Shown here: in pieces, positions 1 to 8,918 of the stretch
Layout: every line of letters starts with the position of its first letter
Position numbering within the stretch: the stretch's first letter is position 1
Source: Scleroderma bovista
Lineage: Eukaryota > Basidiomycota > Agaricomycetes > Boletales > Sclerodermataceae
NCBI GenBank assembly: GCA_037178675.1
Contig: JAYMGJ010000013.1
Span: 1-42,956, forward strand
Length of the DNA: 42,956 nt
Direction of reading: 5' to 3'
Translations under genes and position numbers: made by a program
Notes under the pieces: model-generated
What the model was told of the DNA's origin: nothing
Database searches by the model: none
Seen by the model: the letters and a program-made list of their open reading frames with translations, nothing else

Positions 1-1221
1 TTCAGGACTTGCTATGGCTCATATGAGTGGCAGGTGAAATATCTCTTGTCTTTCAACCTGATCATTCATTTTCGACCTGGTAAACTTGGTGCGAAGCCCA
101 ATGCATTGACTAGATGCTCCGACATCTACCCCAAAGAGGGGGATAGGGGCCTCACCCGAGTCAATCCACAGAACCTCCAACCGGTGTTCACAGCTGAACA
201 GCTCACTGATTCCCTTTGCGCAACATACCTACACCCTCCAGTACTCAGAGCAAGTGCACTCATGGACGTTGAGCATCTCTACGCTGATATCCTAGCCAAC
301 CTCCCGACCGATCCCATCACTAAAGTCCACCTCTTGGACACATTGAATCCCCAATGGTCAACCGACGAGACTGGTTACCTATGTCTTGATGGTCGCATGT
401 ACGTTCCTGAGGCCAATGGCCTACATCTTCATGTCCTCAGATACAAGCATGACCATCTCCTATTGGGACACTTCAGTCAGAACTGCACTCTAGAGCTCAT
501 CTGTTGTGAATACACATGGCCAGGCATTTGTACCTACGTAAAGGACTATGTTAAGTCCTGCACAGCCTGCACCTGAGCCAAGATGCCACGTCACCGACCC
601 TATGGGATGCTCAAGCAATTACCAGTCCCCAACCAACCATGGAATTCCATCTCAATGGATTTCATTGAGCAACTCCCATCCTCATCCGGCTTCACAGCCA
701 TATTGGTAGTCATTGACCAACTATCAAAGCAAGCCATATTCATCCTGACTCACAACACCATAACCTCCCCTGAGCTCACACAGCTCTTCCTACTCCATGT
801 CTTCACTAAGCATGGCGTCCCTGCGCATGTAACGTCTGACCGAGGCTCAGAGTTCATCTCCCATTTCTTCCAATCACTCAGTAAGGCCTTAGATATGAAA
901 TTACATTTCACTTCAGGCTATCACCCAGAAGGTGATGGACAGACCAAGTGAGCTAATCAAACACTCGAGCAATACCTCAGGATGTACTGCAATTACCAGC
1001 AGGACAATTGGTTGGACCTACTACCTCTCGCTGAGTTTGCCTACAACAATGCCCCTAGCACTATGACTGGTGTTCACAAACAAAGGATACCACCCGAACC
1101 TTGCTGTGCACCCCGAGCACGATCTCTCATTGGCTTGGGCATGGGAATACACAGTTGACTTAGAGTCATTGCATGAGTACCTACATGAAGGAATGGCTGC
1201 TGCCCAGAAAAGGTACCAAAG
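1..1221 (+). pseudogene. Gypsy-1 pol fragment: RNase H tail, integrase zinc finger and DDE core (decayed)
   Basis: This is the 3' half of a Ty3/gypsy polyprotein. The end of RNase H is visible near nt 52-115 (FRPGKLGAKPNALTR). It is followed by the integrase H2C2 finger at about nt 445-573, with paired His then paired Cys, and by the integrase core. The first catalytic Asp lies in SMDFIEQL (nt 658-660) and the second in TSDRGSEF (nt 838-840). The expected Glu of DGQTE is Lys (nt 946-948). Two in-frame TGA stops (574-576, 949-951) sit where the family has Arg, as expected from CGA to TGA change. A frameshift or small deletion near nt 1072 follows the [10 protein letters not shown] region. The gene is interrupted at 1222 and resumes at 8185 and 8496. 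It cannot encode an active integrase. Confidence 0.93.
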
Positions 1222-1440
1222 CACTTCAGGTAACCACTTTTGATAAGCATTTAGCCTGAATAGTTTAGTATCGCAATTCAGCCAAATAGCCTATAAAACC
1301 ATGGTCATCCCAGGGAAGGTCTGCTTCCCTCCTGGGATGGGCCATTGTTTTTATAATCCCATCCCAGGGCTGGTCCATGCCATATGGGATGGCCCATGCT
1401 TGCTTGTGGTGTCAGGGGTCCTCATACAGTTTTTTTTTCA
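1222..1440 (+). repeat. Left terminal inverted repeat of the KDZ-like transposon
   Basis: About 215 bp match the reverse complement of roughly 7965-8184, including the segment with GGGATGGGCCATTG and the run of T at 1431-1439. After removal of the MITE at 1449-1860 the match continues at lower identity to about 1955, so the inverted repeat is about 300 bp and reaches into the coding part of the right end. Confidence 0.85.
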
Positions 1441-1448
1441 TTCCTGCT

Positions 1449-1860
1449 TAGTGTTTTAAAGTCCAGTCCAGTCTGGTCTATTGCCTCTTTCTCTTTTTGG
1501 AGGCAACCAGACCATGACTAGTTATTTCAGATCTTGCTTGGACCACAACTGAACCAATAGCAACTGGTTGCATGTGGTTGCATAGGGCAGTTGCAACCAG
1601 TTTCTTGCACAAATGAAGTACTCTCTTGATTTGTGCACAAAAGGGGATCTAAAATCAATTTTAAGCATGCAAAACAGGGGTCCTTGGTCTTTGTTTTTTT
1701 ACTAGATTTATGTATTATGTGTACTAGTTAGTCACCAACCAATAGCCCTCAACTGGTCTCAACAAAGACTGGCTGTGACTGGTTTGCAACAGATTTCTGG
1801 TACCAGTCCAATTCAGTTGCCAGGCTTTTTGCAGTCCTAGGACCAGACTTTTAAACACTA
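1449..1860 (+). mobile_element. hAT-type MITE, copy 1
   Basis: The termini are TAGTGTTTTAAAGTCC and its near inverse GACTTTTAAACACTA. They are flanked by a perfect 8-bp target duplication TTCCTGCT (1441-1448 and 1861-1868). The 8-bp duplication and the TAGTG/CAGTG-type end point to the hAT superfamily. There is no coding capacity. It interrupts the left inverted repeat of the surrounding transposon. Related copies are at 3248-4332 (reverse) and 15566-16079. Confidence 0.9.
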
Positions 1861-1868
1861 TTCCTGCT

Positions 1869-2813
1869 TACTCCAGATTGTTTTGTATTTTCTTTCCACA
1901 CTGCACATTCCCTTGCTGCAAATGGGTTCTGTGATATTGCAAAACCATCTTCATGCTTTATTTGCTTCTCTAGTCTGGTGACTTTTACCTTCTTCTTCCT
2001 TAGTACTGGGGTGATGGACAAAACAATATGGGGTATAAAAGTGAGCATGATTACTTCTTGAATATTACATGACACTTCTGTGAATAGCACAATCACCACC
2101 ATCTATTTAGTTGTTACAAGTGCTCTACCTATGGACAGGTATAACATAGCTATAGTAGGAGAGAATGACATTGGCCAAACATTGACAGCACCTTTTGGGT
2201 GTTGGAATGTGAGAAGATGCAGCTGGCTCCCTACCAAATCACAGTTGAGGGATAAGGTTCTACATTCTGGATCTGGATGTGCATCCACCTTGGTGTATAT
2301 GTATAGATGTGGACTTTGCAAATTTTGGGACATCTTGTGATTATGTCAGGAGGCTGCACAAATGTATAATTTTTGTCCACACTGCTGACATACCATGTCA
2401 AAGCTATCCAAAAGATAGTTATCCAAGCATGAGCAGTGATGAAGATTGTAATGTTCTACAAGTTGCTCCTCCCTTTTGCACTTGGTTTTTTTTATGGACA
2501 AGCAATAATAATGTGGAGAAACTGGCTAGTTTATTTCTACAAAAATGCTGAATTGGACACCCTGTTAGATGGCTGGTCTGAGGAAAAATGGTGTTACATG
2601 CTATCTATCTTGTGATGGGGTGTGTGGATTCCATAAACTCACTGGTAAACCTGTTTCAGGTGGAAGACCTGGTGAGCCTAATACACAGACATGCATGAGA
2701 TGCTCCCATTTGCAACAGAAGTGGATGTTGAATGTTGACCAAACCACTTGTTGAGAACACTACTGTATCACACACAACCTAATACTCCAGGAGTGACCTT
2801 GTTAAACAAGGTG
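1869..2813. other. Interior of the KDZ-like transposon, no gene recognised
   Basis: The stretch up to about 1955 continues the inverted-repeat similarity to the right end. Beyond that there are only short open frames on both strands, with no recognisable domain. Confidence 0.5.
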
Positions 2814-2965
2814 ATAATATATAGAGGGGTGCTTGCACAATCAGGAGGTGGGTTTGTACCAACAGACTTGGCCCTGCCACTTGCACTTGAACTCTAAGCA
2901 AGCCACTACATTACTACACAAATCCACCCACCTCCTGATAGTGTGGGCACCCCTCTATATATTAT
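2814..2965. mobile_element. Small MITE with about 40-bp inverted repeats
   Basis: The outer arms read ATATATAGAGGGGTGC and the inverse GCACCCCTCTATATAT. They continue into AATCAGGAGGTGGG and the inverse CCCACCTCCTGAT, with about 65 bp between arms. The TA-rich ends would suit a Tc1/mariner-type MITE with a TA target, but the exact border cannot be fixed because the ends are TATA-rich. Confidence 0.7.
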
Positions 2966-3247
2966 TCCTAGCATCCTTAGATAGTTTTGGGCCAGTTGAA
3001 GTTACTCTGTAATTTTATAATGGGTGCACAGTCCTTACAAGGCTGCTCAAGAATGACAATATGAAAGAATGGTCTGAATTGAAAAATATCTAGTATGGGG
3101 CACCCTAGCAGCTGAAAGTATGATTCTATTACTGCAAGATTTAGCCTGATATCTAGTGTTTTCAGCAAGATATCACTTGCACAAGTTTACCATATTTCTG
3201 AATCACACTTTTGCTCAGAAATGCCTGACTGCTGACCATTTTTCAAA
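2966..3247. other. No feature recognised
   Basis: AT-rich spacer between two MITEs. No domain or repeat was identified. Confidence 0.4.
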
Positions 3248-4332
3248 CAGCAATAAAAGCCTGGTCCTAGGACTGCAAAAAGACCAGCAACTGAACCAGA
3301 CTGCAGTTGCTGGACCTGGGGGTTGGGTGATTGGTCTAGTTGTGATTGCATGAGCTTGTGGGAAAATATAAAACTAGTTGCAGGGCTACATGAAGATCAA
3401 GTACCTCTGTTTTTGCACAAATCAGGGGTTCTTGGTTTGCATGCTTAAATTGGTTGCAGACCCTGTTATGACCATGTCCAACTCCATATCTTATCCAGTT
3501 ACTCCAGTTGCATCACAGCTCTCCAGCTCAACTCTGGTCGTTTGCAACTTACTCTGGTCATGGTCATGCAGATACACCTCTGTTAAGTATGACCCTTGGG
3601 CTAGTCTTTATTCAGTCCTTACTACACTTCCCTGTCAACCCTGCTTTGCTTCAAGTTCTCCACATCTTGTTATATCCTATGCCTTGTATCATTTTCACCA
3701 GACCTGGTTTATTTTACCTGGACCTGACTTTATTTTCATCAGACCTGACCTAGTACTTTCTCTGGTTATCCCTTGTCTGCTCTTCAGGGTGTTTACTTGT
3801 CACCATATATACTTGTCCCTAGTTCTTACTGTATAAGTACTCTGTAGTTAATCCTGTACTCTCCAATCTGAAATCATCTAAGTTACTACTCCTGCTCCTT
3901 GTCCATCTCCATCTGATCAGAACCTACACAAGGGATCAACACTTGTTGTCCTTGTCATTGAATCCAATCAGTTGCAACTCTGGCCCAGGCTAACCTCTTC
4001 TCAAACCTCTGACCTCATCTCTCATCTGTTTTCATCTGGACTTGACCAGACCCCATACTGGAGTAGACCCAGACTTGACAGATCCCCTGTTTTGTGCAAA
4101 AAAGGGGATCTTGATCTGTGTGCTGAAAATTGGTTGTGAACCTCCTTTTCTGTGCAGATCAACTTCAGACCCCTTATTTTGGGCAAATCAGGTAGTCTCA
4201 ATTTGCATGGCTAAAATTGCTTGCAGACCCCCTAATTAAAAACTGGGTGTGATTGGTTTGGTTGTGGTCTGAGAAATATTGAAATTTCTGCAACCAGTTG
4301 GGGTCTGGTTGCCTCCAAAAATGGGAACACTG
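3248..4332 (-). mobile_element. hAT-type MITE, copy 3, interrupted by a solo LTR
   Basis: In reverse orientation this repeats the MITE at 1449-1860. The segment around 3262-3298 (CCTAGGACTGCAAAAAGACC) is the inverse of the 3' part of copies 1 and 2, and 4302-4320 (GTCTGGTTGCCTCCAAAAA) is the inverse of the start of copy 1. The right end AACACTG gives a CAGTGTT terminus. Without the solo LTR it is about 465 bp. No matching 8-bp flanks were found, so the ends are approximate. Confidence 0.7.
3464..4080 (+). mobile_element. Solo LTR of gypsy family C (617 bp)
   Basis: It begins TGTTATGACCATGTCC and ends GACTTGACA. It aligns with the LTR at 10077-10427 and with the solo LTR at 31371-32007. The flanks are GACCC (3459-3463) and GATCC (4081-4085), a 5-bp duplication with one C to T change. 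Most TCCGG motifs of the 10077 copy appear here as TCTGG or TCCAG. A TATA-like CTGTATAAGTAC lies at about 3829-3840. Confidence 0.88.
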
Positions 4333-4887
4333 CACTTTGATGTGCATGGAAGCTTGCCATCATGGTTGAGCAGGAAAGGTTCAGTTGGCATGACACATGA
4401 GGTGTGAAAAATGACTGATGACCATGATGAGAGGGGATGGTGATGAGGGATAAAAAACTATGATGACAGTGACGAGAGTCATTGAGAAATCATTGCAATA
4501 GATGTTTGCTGATAGCCTTGAGGCTGCAATGGGACATCCCACTTGCACATAAAAATACCAATGAAATGTCTTATTGTACTAGGCTGTGATGAATGTTTCA
4601 TTTTTATGTAGTGATATGTCAAGAACTGAGTCACTCTAAACACCTCCACCCACTTCTGCCTGCTTTCATGTCACTCACAATGCTGGTGGGATAGTCCATC
4701 CTAAATATTGAAAATAGTTGCTTTGTATCATATCATGGATATGTGGGCATAAAATACAGGTTGTGTTTTCTACAGACATAAAGGACAACAATAATAGATG
4801 CTCACCAATGGATGTTTTGTCAAAGTCCAGCTATTGAATAATGATGCCATATTTTGTATTCATGTGCATTTTACTCCACACACTCTC
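4333..4887. other. Unassigned interior sequence
   Basis: No gene was recognised. At 4531 there is a single GGGACATCCCA motif, the core of the minisatellite at 6651-6990. Confidence 0.4.
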
Positions 4888-4897
4888 ACCAGTACTT
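4888..4897 (+). repeat. Target-site duplication, left, of retroposon copy 1
   Basis: ACCAGTACTT here is repeated at 6435-6444, on the far side of the retroposon. Confidence 0.8.
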
Positions 4898-6434
4898 TTT
4901 TTTCATTATAGTGCATTGGGTGATAACACCCATATTGCACTCTACTGCTACACATCAAACTACCAAACAACAAGTCTGAAGGATCTGACCACATGCCCAC
5001 ATAACCACCCAACTGGCAGGTACAGGCAGGGCCAGGCTGCCTGAAAACGCGCACTATGTAGCTGAGGGGGTGATAGGGGGGAGATAGGAGAGAGGGGGAG
5101 TGGAGGGGGTGGGGGGGGGGGGGGGTACTATGAGCAGACAAGCTCTCTGGCATGGGGAGCAGGGGGCAGGGGGGCTCCTGGGGGGGCGACCATGGCCGCA
5201 ATGACTATCTCAGGGTGGGCCCGTATGGCAATGTAGAGGTCGCCATTGGAGTCAAAACTCACAAAACGGGGCATGTCTACCTGGTAGATGACCTCAACAG
5301 CCTGTTGGCAGTCCTCTGGGAGATCAAAGGGGTAGTAGGGGACCATTGAGGAGTCGATGTGTCAGATGAAAGGGGGGCAGTGAGCCTGATCAAGGACAGG
5401 CTGCAGCCACCTGTGATTGGGATGGGTAATGCCCTCCTGGGCAATGGACATGGATAAAGCAGATGAGGGGGAGTGGGGGGGATAGGCTGGCACCACTATA
5501 GGGGCAGTGCGGGGAGAGAGGGGGGATCAAGGGAGGCCTCGTGTAGGGCACGGAAGGCATTGAATTTGCGCTGGAGTGCCACAACTTCCTTATGGAGCTC
5601 TGCCATGAGGTCAGTGAGGGTAGAGAGGGGAGGGGGCGCAGCTGGCTGGGTAGGCCATTGAAAAGACAACAAAGTGTTTGGGTGGCTGCTCCCTCAGATG
5701 AGGTGCATTCGACCCAGGGGCTTCTGGAGGTCTGGAAAGAGCTCCCAGGGACTGGGGAGACTAGAGGAAACAGGGAGAGTAGTGGTGTTCAGTCACTCCA
5801 GGACTGAGCTCAAACATATACAGAGGAAAGAGGGAGATTGCTTAGTAAGCTAGTACAAGCCTACATAAGCTAAGGTAGAGAGTCCAGTGTCAGTACTACT
5901 ATCAGCAACTCTACACACCTAGAGACAGGACAGTCTCTACACCATTTGGGTTTGAGGGGGGGGGGGAGGGGAGCCTGGGGGTGAGCCTGCTGGGCATGGA
6001 GGTGCAGCAGCATGTTATTCTGATAGATTTTGATGTAGGTGGGCAGAACCCAACCTGATGTCAGATCAAGGGCCTGAGGGGCCAGCTGGGACTTGAAAGA
6101 ATGGAGAATGGAGACAATCCATTGGATTGCCTTGGGACTGTCCTTCCCACAGGAGGTCAGAACAGTAGGGACAGAGAAGGTTTTGCCCCCATTGGGGCCA
6201 GCCTTGGTGGTCCAGGACCAGCAAGGCAGATGTGAAGCAACATAGCTGAGTACCGAGCAGGGTACAGCAGGGGGGGAAAAGTGGGCCTTGAATGTGCCCT
6301 TGGGGAAGGAGTGAAATCTCTTTCCCACCTCAGAGAGGAGGATTGAGTATGGGGATGATGTGGAACATTGGTGTTTGGGCTGGGGGGGTGACTTTCCCAT
6401 GGGGGAAGGTGGTGGTTGAGGAACAAGAGGCATT
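4898..6434 (-). mobile_element. Poly(A) retroposon R, copy 1 (about 1.5 kb)
   Basis: Read on the minus strand, it starts one base before an ATG (6433-6431) and ends in a run of A, seen here as T at 4896-4903. It is flanked by the 10-bp duplication ACCAGTACTT. These are the marks of LINE-type target-primed insertion of an RNA. A second copy with the same 5' end lies at 36204-37361. A homopolymer G run (about 5107-5125 on plus) and GC-rich tracts occupy the 3' part. No reverse transcriptase is encoded, so mobilisation must have been in trans. Confidence 0.78.
5128..6433 (-). pseudogene. Proline-rich ORF of retroposon R, copy 1 (frameshifted)
   Basis: I do not recognise the protein. The first open stretch (6433 to 5870, 187 aa) begins MPLVPQPPPSPMGK and contains a conserved middle, roughly aa 95-150 (FKSQLAPQALDLTSG, then IYQNNMLLHLHAQQA). 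The reading continues in other frames to about 5128, where SFDSNGDLYIAIR is visible. All three blocks recur in the same order in copy 2 (FKSQLTTQVLNPETG, LYQNNMLIHLHAQQA, GLDSNGNLYIS), so they were one ORF of about 430 aa in the source. No signal peptide or catalytic motif is evident. Function is unknown. A gag-like or ORF1-like role is possible but not shown. Confidence 0.6.
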
Positions 6435-6444
6435 ACCAGTACTT
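6435..6444 (+). repeat. Target-site duplication, right, of retroposon copy 1
   Basis: ACCAGTACTT, identical to 4888-4897. Confidence 0.8.
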
Positions 6445-6650
6445 ATTTATGTCATCTTGTGGACAATAAAAATGAAATTATTCATTTTATTAATCAATAC
6501 TTGATTATGAATCCATTTTCAAGCATATGAACCAGGGAGATCTAAAGGTCACATTATCATTCATGCTATTATAGCAGTCAGCAGTTCTCTATGTGGATGA
6601 AATGTTCAATCTTACATCATGGTACATCTTATGGATTTGTTTTTTTGCAT
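6445..6650. other. AT-rich spacer
   Basis: No gene or repeat was recognised. Confidence 0.4.
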
Positions 6651-6990
6651 GACAATGAGATGTCCCATGACAGCCCCAAAGCTATTATGGGACATCCCAC
6701 TGGTCTTCTTGCCTGACAATGGGATGTCCCATGGCAGCCCCAAAGCTATTATGGGATATCCCACTGGTCTTCCTACCTGACAGTGGGATGTCCCATGACA
6801 GCCCTCAAAGCTATTATGGGACATCCCACTGGTCTTCTTGCCTGACAATGGGATGTCCCATGACAGCCCTCAAAGCTATTATGGGACATCCTACCGGTCT
6901 TCTTGCCTGACAATGGGATGTCCCATGACAGCCCCAAAAGCTATTATGGAAGATCCCATGATAACCCCCAAATCTATTATGGAAAATCCC
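6651..6990. repeat. Minisatellite, about 5 units of 64-65 bp, each able to form a hairpin
   Basis: The motif GGGATGTCCCATG recurs at 6657 (one change), 6721, 6785, 6850 and 6915. Each unit also contains the inverse CATTATGGGACATCCCA-type arm after CAAAGCTATTA. The last unit is degenerate. Open frames across it on both strands are a by-product of the repeat. Confidence 0.92.
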
Positions 6991-7308
6991 ATTGGTGCCA
7001 ATGAGGCATATTTCATCAAAACCTTCAAACCTATTACAAGACACCCCAGTGACTACTTTTTATGCAAATAGCACATCTCATCATATGCTTGAAACTGTTA
7101 TAGTATATAATCTTCATAAAAAATTCATATCAGACAATCAGTCACAGATAAATCCTTAATCCAGTTTATATGTTATTTGTATTGAAAAAAAACAACAAGG
7201 TTCATTTCTATAACAATCTTTTACAACAATTAATATATAACTATCTACATGCTCTTTTGCTTGGAGATGATTGAGGATCCATGTCCAATACATCATCCTC
7301 CCATTGCT
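6991..7308. other. AT-rich spacer
   Basis: Sits between the minisatellite and the KDZ-like 3' end. Nothing was recognised. Confidence 0.4.
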
Positions 7309-8006
7309 CTATCCATGTAATTCCTCAGCTGCATCCAATAATTCATCATCTATAGGGAGCTCTTCTCTCCTATTCTCAGAATCTATATCATCTATAGTTT
7401 CCTCCTCAATGTCAACAACATGCATAAAAGGAAAAATGCAAGTTGCTTTATGAAGATCCTCAGCACTAACACCCCATATCTCATCAGGATGTGATGGCAT
7501 TTCACTCAGCTTCATCTGCCATGCAAGACAAAGGCTTGCTAGCATAGAGCTTTGACAACCCAATTCATATTTGAGATCTTCATCTGTACATAAATGTTAG
7601 CATTGAATAGTAGTGTCTGATAATATTGCTTACCAGCATTCAACTTTGCTTTCTGGAGCCGACTCCACTCCTCAGCAAACCACTCCACTAGTGCTTTCCT
7701 TTCTTGTAGCAAACAGATCTCTTCCTCCTCACAACGCCTCAGCTCCAAAAGAGATTTAATCCCTAGGCGAACCTTTTCATCAGCCAACCAGGCTGGTGGT
7801 AACCCACCAATGCTGTCTCCTAGTCCAACATCCTGCCAAATATCATCATCAACATCTAGTTTGAATAATATAAATTTTGTTGTTGGATGAAGATGGTTAC
7901 AGAACTCATTCCAAGCAAGAGAATGTGCAGTGTTTAAAGAAAATACCAAACTATGTGGTAAGCAAGAATGAAAAAAATGTATAAGGACCCCTGACACCAC
8001 AAGCAA
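7309..8006 (-). pseudogene. C-terminal fragment of a KDZ-type transposase, two exons
   Basis: On the minus strand, exon 1 (up to about 8006, down to 7634) contains DIWQDVGLGDSIGGLPP and then AWLADEKVR, a charged helix rich in Glu/Arg, and VEWFAEEWSRLQ. A 50-bp intron with GTAAGC donor and ACAG acceptor (7584-7633) joins it to exon 2, giving KLNA-DEDLKYELG and ending at a stop at 7309. From memory this resembles the C-terminal region of the cysteine-cluster-associated KDZ (Kyakuja-Dileera-Zisupton) transposases common in Agaricomycetes. The catalytic domain is absent. Upstream sequence passes directly into the terminal inverted repeat, so the gene is truncated. The family call is moderately sure. 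Confidence 0.6.
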
Positions 8007-8184
8007 GCATGGGCCATCCTATATGACATGGACCAGCCCTGGGATGGGATTATAAAAACAATGGCCCATCCCAGGAGGGAAGCAGACCTTCCCTGGGATG
8101 ACCATGGTTTTATAGGCTATTTGGCTGAATTGCGATACTAAACTATTCAGGCTAAATGCTTATCAAAAGTGGTTACCTGAAGTG
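7965..8184 (-). repeat. Right terminal inverted repeat of the KDZ-like transposon
   Basis: Reverse complement of 1222-1440. It ends GGTTACCTGAAGTG at 8184, followed by the target duplication ACCAAGG (8185-8191). Confidence 0.85.
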
Positions 8185-8205
8185 ACCAAGGCCCTGCTGG
8201 CACCA

Positions 8206-8492
8206 GAAGATCACCTTATAGAAAGGTGGTGGTCTGCACAGGGAAGGTCTAGCCTGGAAGAAGGGAGAAGGAGAGCTGTAGGTAACCTCAGTATGCTGGA
8301 AAGCTACTATATATTAGTATATACCTGTAGGGTAACTACAAGGTATTAGTAGGTGTATGTGGTGGTTAGTAGATGGTACTCACCCTCAGTATGCTGGCAA
8401 GCTACTGAGGGACTATGGTAATAGACTCTACTGTATGTGCGATGAAAGCTTATGTAAGTGGTAAACATACCATAACAGTCTGTTTATAATCC
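8206..8492. mobile_element. Unclassified insertion of about 285 bp in gypsy-1
   Basis: Gypsy-1 coding resumes at 8184-8205 (YQGPAGT) and again at 8496 (TPAPNFKVGDQVF). Family members have only a few residues between these points. The inserted DNA carries the motif CCTCAGTATGCTGG twice (about 8287 and 8385), 98 bp apart, each followed by AAGCTACT. On the minus strand a TGTTATGG start at about 8478 would suit a small solo LTR, but no target duplication was found. Confidence 0.45.
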
Positions 8493-8918
8493 AACACACC
8501 TGCACCCAATTTCAAAGTTGGTGATCAAGTATTCATCAAAGCCAAGTACTTTAGGTCTACCCGACCCTCCAAGAAACTCTCCAAGAAGAACCTTGGTCCC
8601 TACCCAATCATCACCCAAGTCAGCACCCTATCATTTACAATCTGTCTCCCCAACTCTATGTGTGCTGTCCATCCTGTTTTCCATGTCTCACAGCTCAAAC
8701 CAGTGACACCAAACACAATACCAAATTGGTCACAACCTCCACCACCTCCCATTGAAGTTGATGGTGAACCCAAATTCGAGATCAATGAGATCCTTGATTC
8801 AAAATTTGACCAACATCAACATCAACACCAATTCCCACTCCTCTATCTAGTTAGATGCATCAGTGAACTGGTAAGTGACTGGACAGGTCTGTACATGTTG
8901 TCACAGAGCTTACAGTAG
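8493..8918 (+). pseudogene. Gypsy-1 integrase C-terminus and broken chromodomain
   Basis: Frame 8496-8918 reads TPAPNFKVGDQVFIKAKYF, then LGPYPIITQVS (the GPY/F module), then VHPVFHVSQLKP, which is the usual end of a chromovirus integrase. A chromodomain follows: FEINEILDSKFDQ and LLYLVR. The aromatic and acidic part of the chromodomain is missing. LYLVR runs straight into CISELVSDW, a deletion of about 20 residues relative to the family. The reading ends at TAG 8916-8918. This continues the fragment at 1-1221. Together they are one polyprotein broken by two insertions. Confidence 0.85.

Larger units (their letters stand above)
1222..8184. mobile_element. DNA transposon with long terminal inverted repeats, inserted in gypsy-1
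   Basis: The sequence starting CACTTCAGGTAACCAC at 1222 is repeated in reverse complement ending at 8184. The gypsy-1 reading resumes immediately after it (Tyr-Gln-Gly-Pro-Ala, 8184-8203). The flanks are ACCAAAG (1215-1221) and ACCAAGG (8185-8191), a 7-bp target duplication with one transition. A KDZ-like transposase fragment lies next to the right end on the minus strand. The interior is a patchwork of later insertions and sequence I cannot assign, so this copy is non-autonomous. Family assignment rests on the coding fragment only. Confidence 0.75.

Noticed and set aside
5100..5130. Long run of G as a possible G-quadruplex regulator
   Set aside because: It lies in the C-rich 3' part of a dead retroposon. 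No promoter or gene is nearby, and sequencing length is unreliable there.
6612..7071. Open reading frames of 63-78 aa on both strands with repeated GTSHCQ / MGCPMTAP motifs
   Set aside because: They are products of the 64-65-bp minisatellite and not genes.
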